A stretch of DNA of 47,019 nucleotides from Ferrovibrio sp. (GTDB lineage: Bacteria > Pseudomonadota > Alphaproteobacteria > Ferrovibrionales > Ferrovibrionaceae): positions 3,677 to 50,695 of the forward strand of contig NZ_PEKV01000021.1 in the NCBI RefSeq assembly GCF_002796975.1, in the 5' to 3' direction. The notes under the pieces were generated by a model. That model had not been told where the DNA came from. It was given only the letters and a program-made list of their open reading frames with translations, and searched no databases. Shown here one piece after another: positions 1 to 8,342 of the stretch. A program made the position numbers and the translations under genes. Each line of letters opens with the position of its first letter. The stretch's first letter is position 1.

Positions 1-387
1 TCGGCAGCGAAACGCTGGCCCGGCCGCGTCGTGGTCGGCATCGATGCACGTTCGGGGCGTGTGGCGGTTGAGGGCTGGGCGGAGGCGAGCGATCTCGATG
101 CCATCGATCTGGCGAAAAAATTCGTCGATGCCGGCGTCGCCGCCATCGTCTACACCGATATCGACCGCGACGGGTTGCTGAAGGGCGTCAATGTCGCGGC
201 GACCGCGGCGATGGCACGTGCAGTGCCGATCCCGGTGATCGCCTCGGGCGGTCTCGCCGGCATCGAGGATCTCGTCGCGCTGAAACATGAAGCCGCCAAC
301 GGCGCCGCCATCGATGGCGCGATCCTGGGCCGTGCGCTGTATGACGGTCGTATCGACCCGGCGGCGGCTCTGAAGGAAGCAGCTTAG
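1..387 (+). CDS. hisA: HisA, ProFAR isomerase (5' end outside window)
   Basis: C-terminal 128 residues of 1-(5-phosphoribosyl)-5-[(5-phosphoribosylamino)methylideneamino]imidazole-4-carboxamide isomerase, the Amadori-type isomerase of histidine biosynthesis. The reading frame is open from base 1, so the N-terminal half lies upstream. The (beta/alpha)8 barrel signatures are visible: [19 protein letters not shown] with the catalytic Asp of the C-terminal half, and VIASGGLAG for phosphate binding. It resembles HisF downstream, as expected for these paralogous barrels. An unknown gene and hisF follow, so this is a his operon; hisH and hisB probably lie upstream, which is inferred from the usual alphaproteobacterial order. 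Confidence 0.95.
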   Translation, partial: SAAKRWPGRVVVGIDARSGRVAVEGWAEASDLDAIDLAKKFVDAGVAAIVYTDIDRDGLLKGVNVAATAAMARAVPIPVIASGGLAGIEDLVALKHEAANGAAIDGAILGRALYDGRIDPAAALKEAA

Positions 388-398
388 TCAAATGCGTA

Positions 399-746
399 AT
401 GACGATCCTCGATAAGGCGACCGGCTGGATGGCGACCAAGGTGGCACGACTGGTTTTCGACCGGCAGCAGCTCGACTGGGCCAAGGTCGACCGCGTCGCC
501 ATCGACCGGCGCACCAGGGCGATTTCCGCCACGCTGTTGCTGGCGGGTGAGGATCATCCATTAGAGCTGCGCGGCAATTACGAGGACCGCGACGGCCGCA
601 TTGTCATCCAGTTGCTGTCGTTTTCGCGGCCGTGGATGGATGGCGCGACGCAGACCTTCGGCCTGCTCGACACCATCAACGCCGAACTGGCCGATCTGCA
701 GGACAGTCATCCGCTGGCACGGCGCCTCGCCGCGCTGCTGCTCTAG
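399..746 (+). CDS. Conserved hypothetical protein inside the his operon
   Basis: 115-residue protein of unknown function lying between hisA and hisF, 11 nt after the hisA stop and 10 nt before the hisF start, so it is almost certainly co-transcribed. No signal peptide or membrane segment is visible. The sequence alternates beta-like stretches ([30 protein letters not shown]) with a C-terminal helix rich in Leu and Ala that ends LAALLL. I do not recognise a family. Codon use is GC-rich like its neighbours, which supports real coding. A larger overlapping frame at 601-1530 includes hisF, but its first 52 codons are only an upstream extension. A role in histidine synthesis is suggested by position alone. 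Confidence 0.75.
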   Translation: MTILDKATGWMATKVARLVFDRQQLDWAKVDRVAIDRRTRAISATLLLAGEDHPLELRGNYEDRDGRIVIQLLSFSRPWMDGATQTFGLLDTINAELADLQDSHPLARRLAALLL

Positions 747-756
747 GACGCATCCG

Positions 757-1530
757 ATGTCTCTCAAGGTCCGCATCATTCCCTGCCTCGACGTCAAGGA
801 CGGCCGCGTCGTCAAAGGCGTGAATTTCGTCAACCTGCGCGATGCCGGCGATCCGGTCGAACAGGCCGCGGTCTACGACAAGGCCGGCGCTGACGAACTC
901 ACCTTCCTCGACATCACTGCCTCGTCGGAGGCACGCGACACGCTGTTCGATGTGGTGGCGCGCACCGCCGAGCGCTGCTTCATGCCGCTCACCGTCGGCG
1001 GCGGCGTGCGTACGGTGGAGGATGTGCGCAAGCTGCTGCTCGCCGGCGCCGACAAGACCTCGATCAACACTGCCGCTGTCAGCCGGCCGGAATTCGTGCG
1101 CGAAGCGGCTGAGAAATTCGGCAGCCAGTGCGTCGTGGTCGGCATCGATGCCAGGCGGGTGTCGCCAGACGGCAGTCCGGCAAAATGGGAAGTCTTCACC
1201 CATGGTGGTCGCAAGGGCACCGGGCTCGATGTGGTCGAATGGGCGAAGCGCATGGCAGACTACGGTGCCGGCGAGATCCTGCTCACTTCGATGGATCGCG
1301 ACGGCACCGAAAAAGGCTTCGACCTCGATCTCACCCGCGCCGTGGCCGATGCGATCAGCATCCCGGTGGTAGCCTCGGGCGGCGTCGGCAATCTGGATCA
1401 CTTTGTCGATGGCGTCGCCAAAGGCCATGCCTCGGCGGTGCTGGCAGCCTCGATTTTCCACTTCGGCCGGCATAGCATCGGCGAAGCGAAACAGCACATG
1501 GCCGCCGCCGGTATTCCGGTTCGGTTGTAA
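757..1530 (+). CDS. hisF: HisF, imidazole glycerol phosphate synthase cyclase subunit
   Basis: 257-residue cyclase subunit that, with the HisH glutaminase, turns PRFAR and ammonia into imidazole glycerol phosphate and AICAR. The N-terminus [17 protein letters not shown] carries the catalytic Asp of the first barrel strand ([12 protein letters not shown]). The second catalytic Asp is in [15 protein letters not shown], and the phosphate loops TVGGGVRT and VVASGGVGN are present. The frame stays open upstream to 601, but the ATG at 757 gives the normal HisF N-terminus and family length. AICAR links this step to the purine operon later in the window. Confidence 0.97.
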   Translation: MSLKVRIIPCLDVKDGRVVKGVNFVNLRDAGDPVEQAAVYDKAGADELTFLDITASSEARDTLFDVVARTAERCFMPLTVGGGVRTVEDVRKLLLAGADKTSINTAAVSRPEFVREAAEKFGSQCVVVGIDARRVSPDGSPAKWEVFTHGGRKGTGLDVVEWAKRMADYGAGEILLTSMDRDGTEKGFDLDLTRAVADAISIPVVASGGVGNLDHFVDGVAKGHASAVLAASIFHFGRHSIGEAKQHMAAAGIPVRL

Positions 1531-1564
1531 GATTGGGCGGCTGTAAGAGGGAGATGAAACGGCG

Positions 1565-1894
1565 ATGAGCGAGAACCGCGATACGCTGGAACGGCTGTAC
1601 GAGACCATCAAGTCGCGCAAGGGCGGCGATCCGGCCGTGTCGCATACTGCCAAACTCTTCGCCAAGGGCCGCGCCAAGATCGCGCAGAAGATGGGCGAGG
1701 AAGCCGTCGAGCTGGCGATTGCCGCCGTGTCGGAAACCCGGGAAGAGGTGATCTCGGAAAGCGCCGACCTGGTCTTTCACCTGCTGGTGCTCTGGGCCGA
1801 ACTGGGTGTAACCGTCGAGGATGTGCGCGCTGAACTGCGCCGCCGCGAAGGCCAGTCCGGCATCGAGGAAAAGAAGGCCCGCCAGCTTACCTGA
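1565..1894 (+). CDS. hisE: HisE, phosphoribosyl-ATP pyrophosphatase
   Basis: 109-residue stand-alone HisE, which hydrolyses phosphoribosyl-ATP to phosphoribosyl-AMP and pyrophosphate in the second step of histidine synthesis. The all-alpha MazG-like fold shows the metal-binding acidic motifs KMGEEAVELAIAA and ESADLVFHLLVL. A GGGAGATG ribosome binding site lies about 10 nt before the ATG. It follows hisF by 34 nt and is the last his gene before a HIT-family gene, as in many alphaproteobacteria. Confidence 0.96.
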   Translation: MSENRDTLERLYETIKSRKGGDPAVSHTAKLFAKGRAKIAQKMGEEAVELAIAAVSETREEVISESADLVFHLLVLWAELGVTVEDVRAELRRREGQSGIEEKKARQLT

Positions 1895-1924
1895 TCCAGC
1901 GTTTCAATCCGGGAGAGACCAGCG

Positions 1925-2299
1925 ATGGCTGCCGCCTACGACAGCAACAACATCTTTGCGAAGATCCTGCGCGGCGAGATCCCGTGCAAGAAGGTGCATG
2001 AGACCGCGCACAGCCTGGCCTTCCACGACATCAATCCGCTGTCGCCGGTGCATGTGCTGGTGATCCCGAAGGGGTCTTATGTAGGTTTCGACGATTTCTC
2101 GGCCAAGGCGTCGACTGACGAGATCGCCGATTATGTGAAGGCGATCGGCGACACGGCGCGCAAAGTGGGCGTCGATGCCGACGGCTACCGCCTGCTCAGC
2201 AACTGCGGCGCTCATGCCAATCAGGAAGTGCCGCATCTGCATGTCCATATCTTCGGCGGTCGCCCGCTGGGGCGGATGCTGAAGAAAGACGGCGAGTAA
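1925..2299 (+). CDS. HIT family (HinT-like) nucleotide-binding protein
   Basis: 124-residue histidine-triad protein. The HIT signature HLHVHIFGG lies near the C-terminus and supplies the nucleophilic His. The N-terminal FAKILRGEIPCKKVHET is typical of HinT/PKCI-type purine nucleoside phosphoramidases. SDs of the GGGAGAGACC type precede the ATG. It follows hisE by 30 nt and precedes a terminator, so it is probably the last gene of the his operon. The physiological substrate cannot be read from the sequence. Confidence 0.93.
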   Translation: MAAAYDSNNIFAKILRGEIPCKKVHETAHSLAFHDINPLSPVHVLVIPKGSYVGFDDFSAKASTDEIADYVKAIGDTARKVGVDADGYRLLSNCGAHANQEVPHLHVHIFGGRPLGRMLKKDGE

Positions 2300-2331
2300 C
2301 ACTGAATCTCTAAATTTCCCGGTTTTCCGAG

Positions 2332-2361
2332 GCCGGCGGGCGATAACCCCGTCGGCTTTTT
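2332..2361 (+). terminator. Rho-independent terminator after his operon and HIT gene
   Basis: A 9-bp stem (GCCGGCGGG pairing with CCCGTCGGC, one G-U pair) closes a short loop and is followed directly by TTTTT. It sits 33 nt after the HIT stop codon. Confidence 0.85.
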
Positions 2362-2376
2362 CATTGCAGCCAGGGC

Positions 2377-2420
2377 TTGTGACCTCGGAATGTTACTTTA
2401 TAACGTTATAGAGTAACATT
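2377..2420 (+). promoter_or_regulatory. Promoter with overlapping Zur-like palindrome for the zinc receptor gene
   Basis: A near-perfect 32-bp palindrome occupies 2389-2420. The left half AATGTTACTTTATAAC matches the right half at 15 of 16 positions, and the centre is TATAACGTTATA. A sigma70-like promoter TTGTGA (2377-2382), 16-bp spacer, TATAAC (2399-2404) places the -10 inside the palindrome, so a bound dimer would block transcription. Long AT-rich palindromes with GTTATA-type half-sites are typical of Zur (zinc uptake regulator) operators. Zur as the ligand is inferred from this resemblance and from the ZnuD-like gene starting 16 nt downstream. Confidence 0.75.
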
Positions 2421-2436
2421 CTCTCAGGGGATTCGC

Positions 2437-4377
2437 ATGTCATCTGTTTTCCGCCGCAGCCTGCTGCTCGGCACCGTTCTGCTGCCTGTTTCCGTTCAGG
2501 CCCAGGAAATACTGTCGCCGGTGGTCGTCACCGCACCGCTGCCGCAGACCAGCCAGGCCGATCTGGTCGAAGGCAGCAGCATTCTCAGCGGCGACGATCT
2601 CGACCGCCGCCGTGCCGCGACGCTCGGCGAAACCCTGCGGGGTCTGCCGGGCGTGTCGTCGACGTCGTTTGGTCCCGGCGCCGGAAGGCCGATCATCCGC
2701 GGTCAGGGCGGACCGCGTGTGCGCGCGATGGAAAACGGCCTCGACACCTTCGATGCCGCCACCGTCAGTCCCGATCATGCGGTGGCGGCACCGATGGGCG
2801 GCGCGCAGCGTGTCGAAGTGCTGCGCGGACCCGCGACGCTGCTCTATGGGTCGTCCGCCATCGGCGGCGTGGTCAATGTGATCGACGGCCGCATCCCGGA
2901 CTCTGTGCCGAAGAACGGCGTCGGTGGTACCGCGCGCCTCGACTACGGCTCGGCGGCGCAGGAGAAAAGCGGCTTCGCCGGCATCGACGCTGCGGTGAAC
3001 GACCGTTTCGTCGTACATGGCGAGGCCGGCGCGCTGACCGCCGATGACTATCGTGCTGGCGGCGGTCGCACCGTCGACAACTCGTCGATGCGCATCCAGA
3101 ACGGCGCCGTCGGTGCCTCCTATCTGGGTGAAGCCGGTTATGTTGGCGCCAGCGTCAGCCACTTCAGCAGCTATTACGGTATTCCCGGCGACGAGGCCGT
3201 GCATATCGACCTGCAGCAGACCCGGCTCGACACCCGCTTCGGTCTCTACGATCCGCTGCCCGCGCTGGAGGAAGTGAAGCTGAAACTCGGCTATGCCAAT
3301 TACCTGCATGACGAGATCGAGCCGACCGGCGAACCGGCGACGCGTTTTGACAACGACAGCTGGGAAGCCCGACTCGAAGCCATTCACAAACCGCTGTTCG
3401 GTGGCAACGATGGCGTCGTCGGCGTGCAAAGCACGCGGCGCGATTTTTCGGCGCGCGGCGAGGAGGCCTTCCTGCCGGCGACCGTCACCGACAGCAACGC
3501 GCTGTTTCTGCTCGAACGCTATGACACCGGCTCGTGGCTCTTTGCGCTCGGCGGGCGCATCGAGCAGGTCGAAATCGACAACCTGACCGCCACGAACGAT
3601 CGCGACTATACGCCGGCCAGCGCCTCCTTCAGCGCCACCTGGCGCTTCACCCAAGGCTGGCAGGCGGGCGCGGCGCTGTCCTACACCGAACGCGCGCCGG
3701 CGGCGGAAGAGCTTTATGCCAATGGCGCACATCTGGCGACGCGCAGCTTTGAAATCGGCAATGTGGACCTCGCCAAGGAATCCGCCTGGTATTCGGAAAT
3801 CTCGCTGCGCAAGGTGCAGGGCGATGTCACCGGCGGCGTGAATCTCTTTGCCACGCGCTACAGGGACTACATCTACGGCGCTTTCACCGGCAACCAGCAG
3901 GATGGGCTGGACGAACTGCAGATCGGCCAGACCGATGCCGACTTCCGCGGTGTCGAAGTCGATGCGGCCTGGACCTTCTGGCGCGGGCCGGTGAAGAACC
4001 GCCGCATGGGCCTCGATGGTGGAGTCGATTTCGTGCGCGCCGAGGATCGCAGCAACAGCAGTGCATTGCCGCTGATCCCGCCGCTCGGCTATCGCCTGGG
4101 TTTTGTCGCCGAACAGGACGATCTCGGTTTCCGTCTGGAACTCGCCGGTGTCGCGCGGCAGGACCGCACCGGCGCCAATGAGGCCGCCACCGACGGCTAT
4201 CGCGTGATCAACGCAGCAGTCACCTGGCGGCCGTTTTCCGAAAACCGTAATGTCGCGCTGCTGCTGCAGGGCCGCAACCTGGCCGATGAAGAAGGTCGCC
4301 TGCACACATCGATGCTGAAGGACCAGGCGCCGATCCGCGGCCGTGAAATACGGCTCGGCGGCAGCGTCACGTTCTGA
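2437..4377 (+). CDS. znuD: TonB-dependent outer-membrane receptor, ZnuD-like (zinc uptake)
   Basis: 646-residue TonB-dependent receptor. Residues 1-22 form a Sec signal peptide ending VQA. A TonB-box-like stretch SPVVVTAP follows near residues 27-34. The plug domain (about 45-155) carries GRPIIRGQGGPRVRAMENG and LRGPATLLYGSSAIGGVVNV, which match the ZnuD subgroup rather than siderophore receptors. The rest is a 22-strand barrel ending in a C-terminal aromatic residue (GGSVTF) as needed for BAM assembly. The ATG is preceded by CAGGGGA. The Zur-like palindrome just upstream supports zinc import under zinc starvation. The exact metal is inferred. No znuABC transporter lies in the window. Confidence 0.85.
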   Translation: MSSVFRRSLLLGTVLLPVSVQAQEILSPVVVTAPLPQTSQADLVEGSSILSGDDLDRRRAATLGETLRGLPGVSSTSFGPGAGRPIIRGQGGPRVRAMENGLDTFDAATVSPDHAVAAPMGGAQRVEVLRGPATLLYGSSAIGGVVNVIDGRIPDSVPKNGVGGTARLDYGSAAQEKSGFAGIDAAVNDRFVVHGEAGALTADDYRAGGGRTVDNSSMRIQNGAVGASYLGEAGYVGASVSHFSSYYGIPGDEAVHIDLQQTRLDTRFGLYDPLPALEEVKLKLGYANYLHDEIEPTGEPATRFDNDSWEARLEAIHKPLFGGNDGVVGVQSTRRDFSARGEEAFLPATVTDSNALFLLERYDTGSWLFALGGRIEQVEIDNLTATNDRDYTPASASFSATWRFTQGWQAGAALSYTERAPAAEELYANGAHLATRSFEIGNVDLAKESAWYSEISLRKVQGDVTGGVNLFATRYRDYIYGAFTGNQQDGLDELQIGQTDADFRGVEVDAAWTFWRGPVKNRRMGLDGGVDFVRAEDRSNSSALPLIPPLGYRLGFVAEQDDLGFRLELAGVARQDRTGANEAATDGYRVINAAVTWRPFSENRNVALLLQGRNLADEEGRLHTSMLKDQAPIRGREIRLGGSVTF

Positions 4378-4401
4378 CGAGCAATCCTGTTCCTTGACAT
4401 C

Positions 4402-4424
4402 GCCGGGACAAGCCCGGGCATGAC
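4402..4424. repeat. REP-like palindromic element (single arm)
   Basis: GCCGGGACAAGCCCGGGCATGACA-type sequence in the convergent gap between the zinc receptor and the kinase. It closely matches one arm of the inverted repeat at 39909-40021, so a dispersed palindromic family is present. It may also act as a bidirectional stem-loop between convergent genes. Confidence 0.6.
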
Positions 4425-4461
4425 AGTTTGAGTTTAGGCGAATGCCTGAGCCGAATCAGCC

Positions 4462-6393
4462 CTACCGGCTTACCGCCGCTGCCACGGCGCGCACCAGGTC
4501 TTCCTGGAAAAAGGGCTTCGACAGTTTCGGCAGCGTGGATTCACGCGGCACTTCGGCATAGCCGGTGGCCAGGATGATCGGCAGGCCCGGGCGTTCGGCG
4601 CGCACGGTTTTCGCCAGCTGCAGCCCGGTCATCTGCGGCATCGCCTCGTCGGTGATCAGCAGATCGAGCGTGGCATGCTGGCGCAGGATCTCCAGCGCCT
4701 GCTGGCCCGACGTGGCTTCCAGCACGGTATGGCCCATCTCTTCCAGCATGGCGACGGTGTTCATCAGCACCAGCCGGTCGTCATCCACCGCCAGCACGGT
4801 CAGTGGCCGTGTCGACGACGGCGCGGCATCGCTGGCGGAACCTGCCTCGTCATGCGTGGCGGTCGCCGCGGCGAGCGGCAGCCAGAGTTCGGCGGTGGTG
4901 CCTTTGCCCTTCCTGCTGCTCAGTACCAGCCGGCCGCCCGACTGTTCGGCCAGGCCATGCACCATCGAGAGTCCCAACCCGGTGCCCCTGCCGATGCCCT
5001 TGGTGGTGAAGAACGGCTCGGCGGCGCGCTTCAGCGTCGCCTCGTCCATGCCCTCGCCGGTATCGGTGACCGACAGGCAGATATAGCGGCCCGGTGCCAG
5101 CGGTCCGGCCGGACCGCCGGCCGCGACGGTTTCCTCGCGCGCCGCGATCGCGATGCTGCCGCCGTTGGGCATGGCGTCGCGCGCATTCATCGTGAGGTTC
5201 AGCAGCGCCAGTTCCAGCTGGTTGGCGTCGGCCTGGACGGCGGCGAGCGTGTCCGGCATCCGCGTCTCGATCGCGATCGACGGTCCCAGCGTGCGCCGCA
5301 GCAGGTCGGTCATGCCGCGCACCAGTGCCGGCAGGTCGATGCTGCGCAGGTCGAGTTCCTGCTTGCGTGCAAAGGCCAGCAGGCGCTGGGTCAGTGCGGC
5401 GCCGCGCCTGGCGCCCTGCATGGCATTGTCCAGCAGCGGCGTCACCCTGGGATGTTCGGGCACGCGCTTTTTTAGCAGTTCGATACTGCCGATGATCGCC
5501 ATGAGCAGGTTGTTGAAGTCATGCGCCACGCCGCCGGTCAGCTGGCCGATGGCATCCATCTTCTGCGACTGGAACAGCGCCTGCTGCGCCTGCTCCAGGG
5601 CCTGCTGCGTTTTCAGCTTCTCGGTCATGTCGCGCGTCACCTTGGCGAAGCCGACCAGCATGCCGGCCTCGTTGCGAATCGCATCGATCACCACATGCGC
5701 CCAGAACTGCGTGCCGTCCTTGCGCAGGCGCCAGCCTTCACGCTCGAAGCGGCCGTCCAGCGCCGCCGTCGCCAGGCCGCGTTCGGGCTCATTCTGCGCG
5801 CGGTCGTCTTCCGTGTAGAAGCGTGAGAAATGCTGGCCGATGATTTCTTCAGTGCTATAGCCCTTGATCTTCTCGGCGCCGGCATTCCAGCTCACCACCC
5901 GGCCATCGGGGTCGAGCATGTAGATCGCATAGTCGGTCACGCCCAGCACCAGGCGGCGGAACTGCTCCTCGCTGCGGCGCAGCCCTTCCTGCGCCAGCAT
6001 GCGCTCGGTCAGATCGCGCGTCACCTTGGCGAAGCCGGTCAGCACACCGGAGTCGTCGTACACCGGATCGATCACCACACTTGCCCAGAAGCGCGTGCCG
6101 TCCTTGCGCAGGCGCCAGCCTTCGGCCTCGAAGCGGCCTTCGCGTTCAGCCGTCTCCAGCGCACGCTGCGGCATGCCCGCTTCGCGATCCTGCGGGCTGT
6201 AGAAGCGCGAGAAATGCTGGCCGATGATCTCGTCGGCGCGATACCCCTTGAACCGCTCCGCACCGGCATTCCAGCTCGTGACCGTGCCGTTCAGGTCGAG
6301 CATGTAGATGGCATAGTCGGTGATAGAGTTGACCAGCAGGCGATAGCGCCGGTCGTCGCTCAAGGCAGTGTTGTACGGCTGGTCCGCCGCCAT
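4462..6393 (-). CDS. PAS-PAS hybrid sensor histidine kinase with receiver domain
   Basis: 643-residue soluble hybrid kinase. Two PAS/PAC units (about 14-130 and 141-258) are near duplicates sharing TDYAIYMLD, EIIGQHFSRFY, EGWRLRKDGT and GFAKVTRD. A short coiled coil leads to a HisKA domain with phosphoacceptor His291 in GGVAHDFNNLL. The ATPase domain follows with N box NARDAMPNGG, G1 DTGEGMD and G2 GRGTGLGLS. The C-terminal receiver (531-640) has acidic pocket VDDD and phosphoacceptor Asp582 in LLITDEAMP. No membrane segment is present, so it senses a cytoplasmic signal. I chose the ATG at 6393, preceded by GGGGGA; an in-frame codon 54 nt upstream gives an atypical N-terminus. An EcfG-type promoter lies upstream, linking it to general stress. 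Confidence 0.9.
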   Translation of the reverse strand: MAADQPYNTALSDDRRYRLLVNSITDYAIYMLDLNGTVTSWNAGAERFKGYRADEIIGQHFSRFYSPQDREAGMPQRALETAEREGRFEAEGWRLRKDGTRFWASVVIDPVYDDSGVLTGFAKVTRDLTERMLAQEGLRRSEEQFRRLVLGVTDYAIYMLDPDGRVVSWNAGAEKIKGYSTEEIIGQHFSRFYTEDDRAQNEPERGLATAALDGRFEREGWRLRKDGTQFWAHVVIDAIRNEAGMLVGFAKVTRDMTEKLKTQQALEQAQQALFQSQKMDAIGQLTGGVAHDFNNLLMAIIGSIELLKKRVPEHPRVTPLLDNAMQGARRGAALTQRLLAFARKQELDLRSIDLPALVRGMTDLLRRTLGPSIAIETRMPDTLAAVQADANQLELALLNLTMNARDAMPNGGSIAIAAREETVAAGGPAGPLAPGRYICLSVTDTGEGMDEATLKRAAEPFFTTKGIGRGTGLGLSMVHGLAEQSGGRLVLSSRKGKGTTAELWLPLAAATATHDEAGSASDAAPSSTRPLTVLAVDDDRLVLMNTVAMLEEMGHTVLEATSGQQALEILRQHATLDLLITDEAMPQMTGLQLAKTVRAERPGLPIILATGYAEVPRESTLPKLSKPFFQEDLVRAVAAAVSR

Positions 6394-6464
6394 GAATCCC
6401 CCGCAAACGAATGCTGCCTGTCGGCATATTGCTGAAACGCCCCACACTCCGGCGTCACGGACTG

Positions 6465-6489
6465 AACGGCGGCTCTGGCGGAAGGTTCC
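6465..6489 (-). promoter_or_regulatory. EcfG-type (general stress sigma) promoter of the PAS hybrid kinase
   Basis: Read on the minus strand this is GGAAC, 16-bp spacer, CGTT, the recognition pattern of alphaproteobacterial EcfG sigma factors. It ends about 70 nt before the kinase start codon and points toward it. The assignment rests on the motif alone. Confidence 0.6.
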
Positions 6490-6602
6490 GGCCCAAAGAA
6501 GCTGAATCCGCAGGGCTGAACATGGAACGACGAGCCGGCCCCGGGCGATATTGAACCCGGTTCGGCCCCACGACTCAAGACATGGGACTCAAGGCATGCC
6601 AC

Positions 6603-8330
6603 TCAAGGTGCGGTGGCTGTCATATCCCTGGCCGCCGGCGCAGGCAGGATACGCCGGGCCACCAGCACCTCGATGCTTTCCGATTTGCCGCGTAAAGCGA
6701 CCGTTTCGCGCTGCCATTCCATGTCGGCCGGCGCCGATGAACCGGCGCGTTCGGCCACTTCAGCAGAAATCACCAGTTCGGCAGCGAAATCCTTGGTTGC
6801 ACTCTCCAGCCGGCTGGCGGTGTTGACCGCATCGCCCACCGCGGTCAGGTGCATGGCGCTGCCATGGCCCATTTCGCCGACGATGGCCGGCCCGCAGTGA
6901 ATGCCGATGCCGATACGCAGTTTCTGGTCCAGATCCATCTTCAGCGCGTCGTTCAGCTGCGCCAGCGCCTCGGCCATGCGGCGCGCGGCATCAAGGGCGC
7001 GGCGGCAGCCTTCGTCGGGGCCTTCATCGATGCCGAACAGCGCCATCACGCCGTCGCCGATGAACTTGTCGAGCTTGCCGCCGGCACTGTCGACCGCCTC
7101 GCCCATCGCCTTGAAATACTGGTTCAGCACAAACACCACGTCGTAGGGCAGCTTGCCTTCCGACAGTTTGGTGAAGCCGCGCAGATCGGCGAACAGGATC
7201 GCGATGCGCCGCTCGGAACCCTGCGCATACGAGTTGGCGCCATAGACCATGCGCGTTTGCACGCCGGCCGGCAGCAGCGGCAGCACGGCGAGATCGCCAT
7301 AGGGCCGCACCTGACAGGCGAGCCGCACGCCGGGCGGCGCCTTGATACGGTCCAGCACCTTCTGCTCGGCGGCATCGGGCGGCGGCAGGTCGGCTGTTCC
7401 TGCACCGCTCAGGCGCACGCGACAGGTGGAGCAGCGGCCCTGGCCGCCGCAGACCGAGGCATGCGGATAACCGATCGCGCGGCTCGCTTCCAGCACGGTG
7501 AGATTACCGGCGAGACCACGGAACTTGCGGCCGTCGGGATAGCTGACAGTGACGATGCCGCGCCGCCGCCGCAGCAGGGCCGCCAGCATGCGGCCGAGCA
7601 GGGCGGCGGCGAGCAGTCCGATCATGCCCTGATAGGCGTAGTCGACATTGCGCATGCCGAAATCGTTCGCGACAGGCCCCGGCCAGTTGAGACTGCTGCG
7701 GAAAGCCTCCAGCCATTCCGGCTGCTGCATCGCCAGCAGCACGGCGCGGCCGGCCGAGAGATAGCCCATGGTCGCCAGCATCGGCAGCAGCAGCGCGAGC
7801 CCGAACAGGAAGGGCCAGATGCGTTCGGACAGGTTTTTCAGGCGCAGCCAGTAATAGATGCCGATGCAGCCATGGCCCCAGGCGATCAGGATCAGGATAT
7901 TCTGGCGCAGGCCGATCAGCGGCTCCTGCACGAACTGCACGATCAGCACATAGGCGTAAGAGTCGTTGACGCCCATCGCCTCATGCAGGCCGCGCGTGCC
8001 GATCACATGATCGACCACCAGTGGCGGCACGCAGAGGCCGAGCGCCAGCTGTGCCCAGCCCTGCCAGGGAATACCGCGGTAATGGCCGCGCCGCAGCCAG
8101 TTGAACAGCGCCAGCAGCGGATGCGTGATGGCGGCGGCATAGAGCAGCAGCGTGCCGGGCCAGCTGCGCCAGACGAACTTGAACAGGCCCGAACCGGCAT
8201 CCATCGCCTGCAGCGACACGATGCCCAGCGTATGATTGATCAGATGCGTGGCGAGGAAGGTGAACAGGATCAGTCCGGAAGCCAGCTTGGTCCGGCTGTA
8301 GATTTCCTCGTAACGCGCGCGCGCCGCCAT
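6603..8330 (-). CDS. Membrane adenylate/guanylate cyclase with [2Fe-2S] ferredoxin domain
   Basis: 575-residue fusion. The N-terminal part (about 15-255) has six or seven membrane segments with histidines inside them (His29, His33, His70, His108, His153), resembling SdhC-type dihaem cytochrome b anchors. Residues 258-350 are a plant-type ferredoxin domain with Cys294, Cys300, Cys303 and Cys339 (C-x5-C-x2-C-x35-C) in SVCGGQGRCSTCRV. Residues 373-555 are a class III nucleotide cyclase domain with metal Asp382 (LFADLRGFTKLS) and Asp426 (KFIGDGVMALFG), plus AVGDAVNTASRLE. It probably makes cAMP in response to a redox state; the redox input is inferred. A related SdhC-like anchored cyclase, CyaC, is known in Sinorhizobium. 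It lies 12 nt after a TetR gene, so the two are co-transcribed. Confidence 0.88.
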   Translation of the reverse strand: MAARARYEEIYSRTKLASGLILFTFLATHLINHTLGIVSLQAMDAGSGLFKFVWRSWPGTLLLYAAAITHPLLALFNWLRRGHYRGIPWQGWAQLALGLCVPPLVVDHVIGTRGLHEAMGVNDSYAYVLIVQFVQEPLIGLRQNILILIAWGHGCIGIYYWLRLKNLSERIWPFLFGLALLLPMLATMGYLSAGRAVLLAMQQPEWLEAFRSSLNWPGPVANDFGMRNVDYAYQGMIGLLAAALLGRMLAALLRRRRGIVTVSYPDGRKFRGLAGNLTVLEASRAIGYPHASVCGGQGRCSTCRVRLSGAGTADLPPPDAAEQKVLDRIKAPPGVRLACQVRPYGDLAVLPLLPAGVQTRMVYGANSYAQGSERRIAILFADLRGFTKLSEGKLPYDVVFVLNQYFKAMGEAVDSAGGKLDKFIGDGVMALFGIDEGPDEGCRRALDAARRMAEALAQLNDALKMDLDQKLRIGIGIHCGPAIVGEMGHGSAMHLTAVGDAVNTASRLESATKDFAAELVISAEVAERAGSSAPADMEWQRETVALRGKSESIEVLVARRILPAPAARDMTATAP

Positions 8331-8342
8331 GATGGCGCCAGA

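Noticed and set aside
601..756. N-terminal extension of HisF
   Set aside because: The extension is out of family, overlaps the upstream gene, and the ATG at 757 gives the standard N-terminus.
2440..4305. Long antisense frame (621 codons) opposite the zinc receptor gene
   Set aside because: It is a shadow of GC-rich codon bias; the plus-strand protein has a signal peptide and full receptor motifs, the antisense frame has none.
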